A stretch of DNA of 64,000 bases from Exophiala sp. HKRS030 (Eukaryota > Ascomycota > Eurotiomycetes > Chaetothyriales > Herpotrichiellaceae), in assembly GCA_023897205.1 (NCBI GenBank), contig JAHWDD010000004.1:5518001-5582000 (forward strand), in the 5' to 3' direction. Below are positions 11,388 to 22,800 of this stretch, one piece after another. Position 1 is the stretch's first letter; every line of letters starts with the position of its first letter. The position numbers were made by a program, and so were the translations under genes. The notes beneath the pieces are model-generated. The model did no database searches. It was not told the origin of the DNA and saw nothing but the letters and a program-made list of their open reading frames with translations.

Positions 11388-13757
11388 ATGGCAGCATTGG
11401 TCCAGACACTACCTGTCCAGACCACCACAGTTACAATGATCGGTCGTCCTTCATCCTCGGGAGGTTACTCCTCGCAGTCTGCCCAGCAACAATTGAGGAA
11501 CCATTTGCCTCAGGGCACCAGATATCACAATATGTCTACTACAGGATATAGAGGCATGCCAGTGACAGGTCCAGTGGCACCGTACGCTTTCACTTCCACC
11601 CCTCAGTTGGCCAGTGCCAACCCTCGTGCATATGGGGTCAGTGCAGGACGCCCTACTTCTACCCTCCAGACTGCCTCTCAACCCTCATCCCCTACCGAAT
11701 ATCTTCCTCCAGTCGATGCCGGTAATCGACTCTCGGTCGGCTTTTCCAATTTACCTTCAGCCACTTCTTTCATGGCGGCACCGCAACCCCCTATCAGCCC
11801 TAGCACCGCCAAACCATCCCCGGACAGATATAGACGTAATGTTCGACGCGTTGAAGGCGAGAGTGGCCCGAATCGTGTTGCTGTCACGTCTGCAGCACCT
11901 TCTGGCTCAGGCATGGCTGCCGTAGGTTCTCTCTACAGTCATCCCTCTCAGACCAGCAGCACTCCTTCCTTGACCTCCCAAAATTCATATCGAGGATCCA
12001 CTTATGGCGGCTCATCCTCGGCCAGAAATTCCAACGATGATTTGAACGTTGGAAAGACTCAAACTCCAGACCTGGCTGCCAGATACAGAAGACGCAGTTT
12101 GGGAAATCTGGAGACTGCTGGTTTAAATCACTCGGCTGATCCACAGGATGCCGCCTCACCACACCCTAACGCCTTCCTCACTCATAACTCTGCCCACAAT
12201 ACTCTTCCACAAAACCGGCTATCAACTCACAGCCATACTGCAAGTTCCGACAGTGTGGCTTCTTCTCGATCAACCCGATCTTCCAGACCTGGATCCGTAG
12301 GTCTCCCACTCAATCCTGTTCACAGAATGACTACTAACAAATCTATAGGCTGCACGAGACTCGGCTTCAGCACTCGCTTCGGTCCCCACTTCGAATCAGG
12401 CTACTGGACTGCGGCAAGACGGTCGACTTGGAACTCATGCCCGCAATGCAGACTCGAGCATTCGTCATCCTTCACCTTTGTCCAGACCTATCGATTTAAA
12501 CAATGATAATAGCACCCAGAAAACCCAAGCACCCCCTATGTCGCCGCTGCCTCCCCCTGCCACCAGTGCCGCAGTTGAACAACTCGCAGCTCTCACCCTG
12601 AAAGACGGGAAAAATAAAAAATCAAAGCTTCGAAGAGCTTTCTCCTTCGGAAGTGCGGCCGAACTCCGAAAAGCAACTGCCCAGAACAATCATGAGAAGA
12701 GTGTGGCAAACAAGACTCCAATCCATGCTAAGAGAAGTTCCAAGTATGAAGACGAAATGGAACCTGAACAAGCACGGATTGCTGAAAAGCAAGAAGCAGG
12801 TGGTCTGGGCGAGAGTATCTATTCTGGCCAGGGCCATTTCTTCACGGGATCTACTGACAATCTTTCCATCTCCTCGACCGCTTCATCCGCGTCTATCATG
12901 TTGAGAAAGATGGGCAAAGGCGTGAAGAAAGGGACACGATCGCTGGTGGGACTGTTTCGACCCAAATCTGTGATCGGGGTTCCGGCAGCTGATGGTCCCA
13001 TTGCTCAGGCACCTGTGGCAGAGGTCTCCATGGTGACAATTGAAGCCGAAAGAGAAAAGGTCAATGTCAACCCTAATCCTCATGATCAAGTGGGTGGTGG
13101 CACTGGATTTCCCAAATTGGAACGCAATTCTGTGGATGCAAAGCTGTCGTTTGACAGTACAACCATCTCGAGCGATACCCGATCTCGTCGCAGTATCGTG
13201 GGAGGTGAGAAAGAGCGTGCTGAAGTCCTTGCAGCAGTCAAGAAGGGAATACTCAAGCGCAGTGATTCGAACCAGCCTTCACCTAAGATCAAGGCATACG
13301 ACCAGAAGGCACCAGATTTCAACCTTCCTCAGATCCCCCATGTCAACGACTCGCCGAGATCCAGTGCCCCAAGCACTCCCGTTGACGAACCTCCTCGCTC
13401 GGGTCACCGACGTACTGATTCCATCAAGATTGAGAACAATGACCATGACGACTATTTCTCTTCTGTGACGAGACTTCCCAGTATCGATTCGAAAAATAAC
13501 TCTCAGGGCTTGCTTCGAAATATTTCTTTCAGCCCGAGAATACAGTTCCATGACACGTGGCCAAGTGGCGAGTACGACCGCCGAGGGGATATAGCAACCT
13601 GTAATCGCTTGACACCGATGCTAGCACAACAAATCAAAGAGGAGCTCAATACATTCAAGATGGTAGGTGGGCCCATTCGGCATAGTATTCACATACTAAC
13701 CTGACATAGGAAATGGAAGTGCACGAATCATCCAAGGTTTATACACATTTCTTCTAG
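11388..13757 (+). CDS. BNI4-like septum/bud-neck scaffold protein
   Basis: In yeast BNI4 links the septin ring to chitin synthase III and recruits the PP1 phosphatase Glc7; this looks like the filamentous-fungal homologue. Three exons fit: 11388-12296, 12349-13662 and 13710-13757, giving 756 residues. The first 440 residues are Ser/Pro/Thr-rich and mostly disordered, with many SP/RS sites. Recognition rests on the conserved C-terminus: IQFHDTW, then YDRRGDIATCNRLTP, an MLAQQIKEELNTFKM helix and a final VYTHFF. The small third exon supplies the end (EMEVHESSKVYTHFF), which supports the last join. The stretch SPRIQF just before HDTW resembles an RVxF-type PP1-docking motif. The intron at 12297-12348 removes an otherwise in-frame readthrough and restores the Ala-rich stretch after RPGS. 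A role in septation and chitin deposition is inferred from the family. Confidence 0.85.
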
Positions 13758-14700
13758 CGTTACGATCTTTATTATTGGATAAAGGATACATACCGCCCTT
13801 GTCATGATCTCAAAGGCATCGATCACGATCAGAGGTCACCAACTCTAACTATCGGCTCATTCTCACGATTTCTACGACTTTGCCAGTACATGTGCATCCA
13901 GAGCATTTTTCGTCGCTAGATCTTTTGCACGAAGACCTTTTCCCAATCGGCACTCGCAACTCGACCCTGTGTACATTTATCAAAAGCCAGCATGGTGCAT
14001 TTTATTTCTTTTCATGACTTGTTTCGCAGTAAGGTGTTTGGCGTCATGGGAAGACTGGCCTGAATCAAGGCCTCTTTAAAGCATAAGTGTCATATTCGGC
14101 GTATTGTTCTTCTGTGTTCATCAACGGAACCTCACTATATTCTCATAAGCTCCAAGACCTCTTGCAGAGCCTGAGGGAGGCGTCGTCGGTCTTTCCTTGA
14201 GGAGAACGGTGTTGAGCAGATGGTTACAGTCTACTTTGACTTGTTCCCTGTACAGGGGTTTCTATAGTCCCCTGGTTCATTTTCCCCCAATGTCTGATTC
14301 AGTGGGTAAGGTCTGTTTTAATCGACAATTGGGCGGAAATCGAATAGGCAGATGAGAGGGATGAGGGTTTTCCTCGGGACAAATATAATTGGGACCTTGA
14401 GGGCAAGCTTTATATGCAAGTCCTCCAATGTGATCATTGGTTTTCTTCTTTCATCAATTTTCCCGAATCTCTAGAAATCACGTCCGAATCGTTGGTAGCG
14501 TGAGTACTTCGAATGGCCAACTTGTGAAGTTTCACACCAGCCATGCGAGCTAGCCGCGGACATAGACCAGTGCGAAAAATCAAGGGCCATTGCCCTTTGA
14601 GTCCGGTCTTAATTGACCTCGCTGCAAGCGTATAAAGATGTCTACTGATATCGTAGAAGAAAACCGTAGGGGACACATGCATCCCTCCGTGTTTTTGTAT
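13758..14700. other. 3' flank of the BNI4-like gene
   Basis: Nothing coding is recognisable. It lies between convergent genes (BNI4-like on plus, AIM3-like on minus) and should contain the BNI4-like 3' UTR. Confidence 0.5.
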
Positions 14701-14738
14701 CGTTCGGGTAATTAATTATGGGTGATGGGGAACTATTG

Positions 14739-14774
14739 CCCGCCACCGCCATCGCCATCGCCATCGCCATCGCC
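14739..14774. repeat. (ATCGCC)n hexanucleotide microsatellite
   Basis: Four perfect ATCGCC units at 14751-14774 are preceded by imperfect copies from about 14739. It is in intergenic sequence downstream of both convergent genes. Confidence 0.9.
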
Positions 14775-14843
14775 GCTCGCTCTCCTTGTCTCCAGAATGC
14801 AACGAGCTGCGAGCGCCGAGTACGGCGTCCATGGGGGTGGGAA

Positions 14844-14891
14844 GAACAAGAACAAGAACAAGAACAAGAACAAGAACAAGAACAAGAACAA
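14844..14891. repeat. (GAACAA)8 hexanucleotide microsatellite
   Basis: Eight perfect GAACAA units lie about 70 bp from the ATCGCC tract. Hexamers keep frame, so open frames run through it on both strands, but these are repeat artefacts. Confidence 0.95.
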
Positions 14892-15364
14892 CTTATAAAC
14901 GACAAGTGTCGACGTTAGGAGTACATATGTACATATGCTGGTGGACACAGGACATAGGATATGGGACATGGAACATTATATTGTGATATTGATATTGATA
15001 CTGTATTGATCTATTTGGGGTGGGTGCTGAGCGGGCACCCTCGCAGGGATCGATAAATAAATAAACTGACTCGCAAGCCGACCCTGACCCCTGACCCCCG
15101 CCCCGCCTCCGATGCTCTCTCTACCCCCTCGGCAATGGATGAGCGCCTCGTCCCGACACGGAGCAATATGCATGCATGCATTCATGATCTGATAGAAATG
15201 ATTCCGGAGCAAGCGAGCGAAAGAACAGGAAATCAATCGTGGCACTGGGCTGTTGATGGCCGCTGGCCTTGCTAGGTGCTTGTACCGGGTTTGCTTTGCC
15301 TTTGTAGAGACCTTTGTCTATGTTTAGTGACTCCCCATTGGCATTTATGGGTTTTGTGCTTCGT
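14892..15364. other. 3' flank of the AIM3-like gene
   Basis: No gene seen. It probably holds the AIM3-like 3' UTR, given the minus-strand stop at 15365. Confidence 0.5.
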
Positions 15365-17024
15365 TCAGCCCCCAGCGCCATCACCGCCGTGGTGATAATG
15401 GTGGCCGCCGTCACCCATTGGCCCTGTAGGGTACATGGGTTGCATGGGAGCTGCGGTCGATCCGGGCTTAGCACCAGGTTTGGTGGACAGTGGCAGTGGA
15501 GGTGGACTTGCAACTCCGCTGGTGGGATGTCCCGTGTTTGGATTACTGATGCCGTGCATGTTGGCTGGCTTCTTTGGTGGTGGTGGAGGGGGAGGTTTGC
15601 GAGATATTGACGCTGCGTATTCGGGTGTCTGAGGTCCGCTTGGGGATTGGGTCTGTGGTGCATAGTACTCAGACTGTGGTTGAGGCGAGGTAGGAGTTGT
15701 TTGATATTGTGGTGGGGGTGGTTGTTGTTGGTGAGCCAACTGTGGCGGTTGCTCGCTTGTAGGTGAGGCGTGCTTGTCGAGAAATGCACCGAGTTTGCCC
15801 GTGACGTTGTATTTCTTGTTGAAATTGCTGGCCCGTTGACCTGCTGCCGAGATCTCATCTTTGTGTCGCTCACGGAATGAATTCGCCGTCGTTGCCGCGG
15901 AACGAGCATCGGATAGGGTGACACTTGAAGGATCCTTTTGGAAGCTGGATGCTGTCCGTAATGCTGCTTGTTTCTCGGCCCATGTCGTGCTTTGAGGCTG
16001 GGTTTGTTGTAGAGGTGTCGGCTGAGGTTGAGCAGGTGGTGGTGACTGTACTAAGCTCGGGCTCGCATTGGTTTGCGGCGTGCCGTTATTCGAGGAGCTC
16101 ATGCGCGCAAATCGTGATTGCAGTTCAGATAATTGGTTGGGAGGAGGGGCTGATTGTGGGATTGGAGAGGGGCTTTTTGGTATGGAGGATTGACTCTGTT
16201 CAGTTGCCCAAGGATTTGTGGAAGCCTTCGAGCCGATTCCCAGTCCGGGTACAGAAATGCCGGCATTGCCCAATCTTTGAATGGCTGCCCCGTTGATGCC
16301 AAAGTTGTTGCTTGGTGCCGGGTCAGGCTGTTTGGCGATAGACTCATAGGACGGCGGAGCGACTACGGGAGGTGGAGAAGCGACAGGATTCGATACAATA
16401 CTACCGCCAGTGTTTTGTCTGTCTGGAAGTCTTGGTGGTAACCCTGGTCTTGGTGCTGCCGATTGTGCTGGGGTTGCAGGCGTTGCAGGCGGAGCAGGAC
16501 TCCTATTGACGTCGCGATGGGATGGAGGTGGAGGTAGATGGTCGGTCCTCAGCCCCGTTCTGTCCGCTCGATATGGTAGTGGAGGCCCAGCTGGCCTGGT
16601 TGGCGCCTCCTCCTCCTGAGCTTGAGTTTGACTTGAACCGCTAGCGGTCCTACTCGTACTTTGTATTTGATCAGGACGTAAGGGTGCTCCCCATCCGCGA
16701 CGGTCCGGCGTTATCTCGTTTGGGAGAGCAGCTCCACCGTGATAGTTGACATTTTTGGGTGGAGGACCGAAAGAGGACGGATCTTTGAGAGTGGCCAGTG
16801 GTCGAGAGACATGATCAGAGCTGTCACCTGCCTTGGGATCTCTGCTCTTGCCCATCCACCCTGCCTGGAGTCGCAGGCATCAGCGTCATTCTTCGATCAG
16901 GGTTGCCAATGTATGGTGATCTTACCACTTGGTTTATACCCTTGAAATCACCTCTCCACGACTCCTTACCACCGTCTTTCCCTTTCGGATGCCAACCATC
17001 CTTCATAACATTCTTAAATGACAT
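15365..17024 (-). CDS. AIM3-like proline-rich protein
   Basis: The protein resembles fungal 'altered inheritance of mitochondria protein 3'. In yeast Aim3 sits at actin patches with Rvs167 and affects actin barbed-end assembly; mitochondrial inheritance is a screen phenotype. Two exons fit: 17024-16926 and 16864-15365, giving 532 residues. The N-terminus (MSFKNVMKDGWHPKGK, then WRGDFKGINQ and AGWMGKSRDP across the intron) is the conserved family signature. The middle is Pro/Ser/Gln-rich with several PxxP stretches (for example LPPPPSHR, RPGLPPRLP), which are SH3-domain ligands. A conserved helical segment around residues 335-400 (WAEKQAALRTASSF, then ASNFNKKYNVTGKLGAFLDKH) is also diagnostic. 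The end is Gly/His-rich. The predicted place of action is cortical actin patches. Confidence 0.83.
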
Positions 17025-18100
17025 GTTCGCGGGCCGCTGTAGGTGAGATCGTATGCCGATGGAACTGGCTCGCGATGCCGAGGGAGAGGGAGTGGAGCAG
17101 AATTAATGCCTAGGACCTCCGGACTCTATCTGTCTTGAGGGAAACAGATCAAAACATTATGCAGGGACGAGGTGCAAGGAATCGCAGACGTCGTCACCAT
17201 CACCAGTTGATGTGTTAAGGTCGATGGCGTCGCAAGAGCGGCGGCTGAGTGGCCCACCAAGGCGTATGCCAAGGCTCATCGCGGCTAAATCTGCTCGCGG
17301 CTCGACTCCCTTGGGACTAGGGTGATGCCGCCCTAATCGGAGTCCTCACCTCCGCCTCGCCTCGCGGGTCACCCCCAAGCACGCCCCGAGTCACAACTCA
17401 GGCAATGGGGACGAATTTTGGTCCAGATCTGCTTGGCGCCGCTTTTAGAACAGCTTGCACGCGACTCCTTGACAGGCTAGTTCTGATGCGGTTCTTTATA
17501 TGATCCTGATTGTCTGGACTATGGAAATTATAAGCCAATTTGCATAAGGCAAAATCTTACGTAAGTGAGTAGATGGATTGTATTGCTTGGATGAATAGAA
17601 TAGAAGTCTAGGAGTAAGAAATACAGTAGAACATGCCTTATACCTTTTCTCCCAACAAAGGATAAACATCTAACTGCCTCATACTCATGTTTGTGTATGT
17701 TTGTAGACTCTTTATTTCCACATGGAGCTTATAGTATCGATGTAATAAGTGACGATCATCCCGTTGAGATGCCTTTATTCTATTGGTGACACAAGTATTG
17801 AAGCTTAAGGAGAACAAGATTTGTGCCGGCGTCTGATGGCGAGGGAGAGGGAGATGGAGACAAATGGTCATTGCCTTGACGGCAAAAATAGCTTGTGCTT
17901 CTCATCCATTCGTATAGTGTATATTCATGTTGGCATCAGAGACAGGAACCGCGCCTGGGCCTAAGATGTATCCCTCCTCAAGTACCGGCAGAAATCTCAA
18001 GTCATATTTGTGAACTGGGCGTACCGAGATAGCAGATAGCGAAGTATGAAAGAAACGTCTCTCAAATATCGGCCCTGGCTGCTAGGAAAGCCATGCATTC
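17025..18100. other. Promoter side of the AIM3-like gene and gene-poor DNA
   Basis: The first few hundred bases are the AIM3-like promoter/leader. No coding region is recognisable further on. Confidence 0.45.
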
Positions 18101-18138
18101 ACTCATTCTGTAGATCTCCACTCATTCTGTAGATCTCT
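18101..18138. repeat. 19-bp tandem duplication
   Basis: Two adjacent copies of a 19-mer (actcattctgtagatctcc) lie at 18101-18119 and 18120-18138, differing only in the last base. A short replication-slippage duplication is the simplest explanation. Confidence 0.9.
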
Positions 18139-19814
18139 TCATACTTACTTATGGCTAGAAGGACTTCAACTCTTGACCTCATAGCATACCAACTTGTGAG
18201 TAGTCTCGAAGCTGCTGAATTCGAATTTTAGCAGGCCAGCACATGTCCTGCCAGCTTGATGGGTCTCTGCCGATTCAGAACGTGTATCCTCCTCCTGCGC
18301 TTGTTGGAAGGTCCTCTGACTATTGGATCCGATCTGTTTCACAGTCTCATGTTTGCCATGGACTACTGGACTTGACGCAAGCTTGGAGGACGGGTTCGAA
18401 AAGATCGCGAGTTCCTTCTTGAAAGTACTCTGAATCTGACGTTGCTCGATTGTCTGCCTGATAGAGCGGAGCCCTCTGTCCATGTATGCAGGCAAGCTAG
18501 TTCTGGTGCTCTAATTCGTACGTATGTATCATTAGGCTCCTGGCACTTGGTCACTCGCTCCTGCAGCTAGCCTCTGGGAAGGGAGAAGGGTCGTTATCAC
18601 ACGTAAGGCTCGTGTCTCGTCCGGATTTGTAGCGAGGTGATGAATCGGTGCTTCAGGATTAGTTAGACTCGTCATTGGCACGGAGTAAAAGTGTAGTTGC
18701 GGGCGATCGTTACCAGGCTGTGGCATGGTTAATCACATGCTCTGTGACCGATGAATGCGATCGGTAAGCTATAGCCTGGAGAAGGGGAGGGCAGGAGATT
18801 TCTGCCTGCAATGGCTACCTCAGGTAGCTGGGTACACCTCGACTGCGAAGTTTTCGACTTGGTCTAGGTGCCCACAACTGCTGCGGTAACGCAGCAAGAA
18901 CGAGGGAATGTCGCTCCTTCCTCAAATCAAAGTATGCACATTAGGTAGGCTACCCGCGAGATGGGAAAGGTATAAATCTCTCGTCCTTTTCCCATGTCAT
19001 GATTCCTTTTCTTCTTTTCATCTCAACTGGTAAGTTTCCCCCTTTTCTGTTTTGCTTATTGTGCAGCAGGTCCTTTGTTGTTTCATCTCACATCTCACGA
19101 CACTTTGGAGCTTGTTGAAATCAATAACATTGACTCTTCCCTGAACATCCTAGATCAATATCCTCAAGCAAAGCGAATCCCCGAATTTCCTGGCCTCAAA
19201 CCTCAATTTCATTGCTCAATTGATCCTGCATTTGCCGAATCTCAAGAACTTGAGAATGACTGCTTCTTTATGATCTCGCAATATCTCATCACCAGCTCAA
19301 GATGGCGTATGTACGTGCGGGCACGACATATAGCTTTGTGTCCATCTCACAACTCACGACACCCCAGAACATTGAGAAGATGGAGAAGAAGAAAGGGAAG
19401 AACACGAGGAGAAAGAAAGTGGAAGTTATTCGGGGTCATGAAAAGTGGTCCATCACGTGATAATGAGCCTTAGCCTGGGGTAAACTTTAGGCGTCAGTAG
19501 TGGCGGCAGAGTTGAGATCGTCGCGAGGTACGTCGGCTGAGGCTGTAGCGTGCGTTCAAGGTTACGCTGTGACTCGTGAGCCGGCGGGTTCAAAATTTCA
19601 CGATTAGGAATAGTGAGACATTGCATCTCATTATTTTGGATCCGAGGGATTTGCCAATGGTGTTTTCTCCAGGAACTTAGCAAGAGCTGCCCCTGTTGCA
19701 GAACGCGTTTCCCTGCTCAAATCAACGTGGCAAAGCAGAATCGACCATATTACGCCCAACTCTCATTCATGTGCCAGGAGTGGATTGTACCTGTTGAGCT
19801 ACAAGGTCTAAGAA
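18139..19814. other. Gene-poor stretch 3' of the NLR-like gene
   Basis: Minus-strand frames at 18495-18166 and 18726-18532 could be exons of a small unrecognised gene, but no splice join was convincing. On plus, 19302-19460 encodes a 52-residue very basic peptide (EKKKGKNTRRKK core) of unknown reality. No domain was recognised. Confidence 0.35.
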
Positions 19815-22800
19815 TCAAGTCCTCACTGTCGGGGGTCTCGACCCGGGACCTGTAGAGTGACGCTGCTCGATGAGGTCTAATCCGTACCGGATGATGGCTA
19901 ATTCATCACCCTGGACAAATGCAATAGTACTGTTACGAAATATCTCCAGCATCAAGCCTCCGGCCACTCCTAACCAATCCGCTGGGAAGAAGAAGTGCCG
20001 GTCGAAACGATCTGGATACAAGTTCTGCGCGTCGGCCGAACATACCCAACCATCACGACCCAGGAATACAAGTCTGCGGCGACAGACACCGATAAAGTAG
20101 TCAACTTCATCAGCGAATGGTTGGTACTCAGCAATTGGTATTGCACACCCCGATCCTGCAGATAAGTCAGCTGTCTTCCAGAATAAGAGCTTCGAATTCG
20201 AGCGTGAAGCCATTGTTTGGGCATAGACGGTTGCCACTATGGTGTTCTCAAAACAAGGCATGGTGAACCGTATCGCAAGGTCTGGAAGCAAAAGTCCGTG
20301 CATCGCAACTCCAGACTCTGTGGTCAACCTTTTGAGATCCCAGTCAAACACATGGGCAGTGTTGTCCATAATCAACAGCAGATGCTCAGGAACCGTGGGA
20401 TGAATCATCCACTGATAATGCCAACGACTTGTCCAAGGTAGGGTCACAGGGGTCCTAACAGAATGCGGTGTTATTGACCAAACCGTATCTGCTTCAATAG
20501 ATGATATTAATAGCTGTGCACAGTCTGGATTGTATAGGATCTGCTCCACTGTTGTACCGGATCGGTGATCGAAAAATGGTCCAGCACAACTCCAAGCCCC
20601 AGCGGTGTGACACACTTGGTGCACCATAACTCGGCTAGAAGAGTCGGCACTGGTCAGAATGGAGCTCTGATTATCAAAAACCAAAGACACGATGGAAACG
20701 TCGGAGGTATGTCGGAAAAGTACACAGTCAGCCAGGCCAGTCCTGGCACTGTAGGCCCATACAGACCCATCGACCTTTCCGCAGAACATAGCCTCGAGAC
20801 TCTCTGCCTTGGCTACAACAGTGATGTATATATCCGATTTTGCGTCAGTCACCTTATACTCTTGCGCTACTGTCGAGATTGACACCGTGTCACTCATATT
20901 CTCTTCGTCGTACTGACGAATCAACACTGGTGGATCCCAGACTCGACAATTCGGCCCCCGGATGTCGATCAAACGATGGCTATCTGGACTAAAAACTAGG
21001 CTTTTGATGCCAAAGTCTTCCGACTGGATGCGGTGTAACAATTTGAGTGTATCGAACTCGAAGATTTGAATTGTTCCTCCGGATGTCCCGCATGCCAATA
21101 TCTGCCCATCCGGCGAGGAGGCAAGCGCCCGTGCATTTGCAGGAGCACGTGCCAATATTGTCCCTTCTGCAGTATCGAAAATCAGAAGCATGCCATCGTT
21201 GTAGCTCGCCGCAAGGAGATGAGTATGTACTGCCATACTGTACTCGAGACTCCAGGCAGTTGCGGCTCCTAGCCGTCTTTGAATCCGAGGGCCTAAGGAA
21301 CCAACTCGCTGACAGAAAACGTCATATACACATGCTTGTTCAATATTCCAAATAAAGACATCGTGTCCACGGTACGAAATCGCAAGTTGACTGGAACTCT
21401 CGTCAAAGGCCATGGCTACCGGCTGGATGAGCTGGCCTACCGAATCCTCGTTCAAGTTCTCCTCCCAATTGGCAAGCTCATTCTGAATGCCAGTATCAAT
21501 GTTCCAGGTATATACACGACTATTCTGCGAGGTCCCTAACAACAATTGGCCGTCGTCAACAAACGTTATTGAGTTATATGGAGACTCAATTCGAAATGTC
21601 TGAAGACGCTGCCATGTCTTCGTGCTCCAAATGCAGATTGTTGTTCGTCCGGCAGAGGCCAAGGTATCTCCTTCCTTGGTGAACGAAAGGAGTTTGACAG
21701 ATTCACCATGTCGGATTGTTCTTAGATGTTGACAGGTCTTATCATCGTGTACTCTGATCGTACCGTCACTTACACCGATGATGAAAGCACTTTCAGAGCA
21801 AGCTAAGGCCGTTGGGGTTCCGTCCTGAAGCACTATTCTAGACGAGCAGTCATCCCAATCAGTTGCAGAAAGGCCACAGACATTGATAGACCGGCTCGAC
21901 CTCGAGAATTGTTTCCTGATGGCGGTCTCAGATGGACAAAAGTGCGGAATGATCCGGAAAATCGATGAAGGAGTACTGAGTAATTGTCCTCCAAATTTTG
22001 TTGCTAGTCGAACAAGATCAGCCGCCCAGGAACCAACAAGATTCACACTTTTACCGAATGGTACAGAGTGTCGGGATCTCCTTTGTAAGAAATGTTTCAA
22101 ACTTCTTCCCGCCAAAACCAGCAAGTGCAAGTTAGAGTTTTCTGCAATGTACTCTATCCAGGAGAGCACATTTGATGAGCCGAGAAATCTTGCAAGAGAA
22201 TCCAAGACATCGTCATCTTCCGAAGAAATGAATGCAAGATGCTCCCATAGAGAATTACAAGCATAGGTAGCAAATGGGCTACGATCCTTCGTGATCGCGC
22301 TCGCGCTCAATTTCCTGCGTTTTGGGGCTATCATTTCACTCGAGCTGAGGTACTGGAGGCATACCATGGCCAAGGCCTTGTGCCCTTCACGTCTGTGGAC
22401 GGCAAATTCGGACTGCACAGCATCACCAAGTAGGAAATCTCGTGCTGATTGATGAACCATATGGACTTTGAAACTCGCATCAATGCTTACGAGGTGGCCA
22501 CAAGTCGACGCTATTGACCTTCGAATACTGTCGATGCTATCATTGATGTCGATCTGAAGTGCATCCTGAAGTTCGTCTACAGATAAGGGTCGTACCGCGC
22601 AAGTAGTCCACTTCAGGATTGCTTTTGCCAACGTCTTGCCACGAGGCATATTCGACATAGATCCTACAATGTGCGAGTATAGTTCGGCCATATCGGATGG
22701 AATATCTTCAAGGACCTCTCGAATTTCAGCTGCTGTATGGACTCTCGTCAGTTCGTGCAAAACAAGCCGAGCCCAGAGAAAACACCCGGCGGATTTCTCT

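Noticed and set aside
14642..14969. Open frames of 60-90 codons on both strands
   Set aside because: They are read through the hexanucleotide repeats (CSCSCS, RTRTRT, FLFLFL) and are artefacts of repeat periodicity.
15121..15924. 267-codon minus-strand frame inside the AIM3-like gene
   Set aside because: It is an alternative frame of the proline-rich, low-complexity coding sequence; the AIM3 frame has the conserved motifs.
19770..19855. tRNA-like text (gtagctcaac and gggtcgagaccc on minus)
   Set aside because: On the minus strand the B-box-like part comes before the A-box-like part, the wrong order, and no cloverleaf can be drawn. It overlaps the NLR C-terminus.
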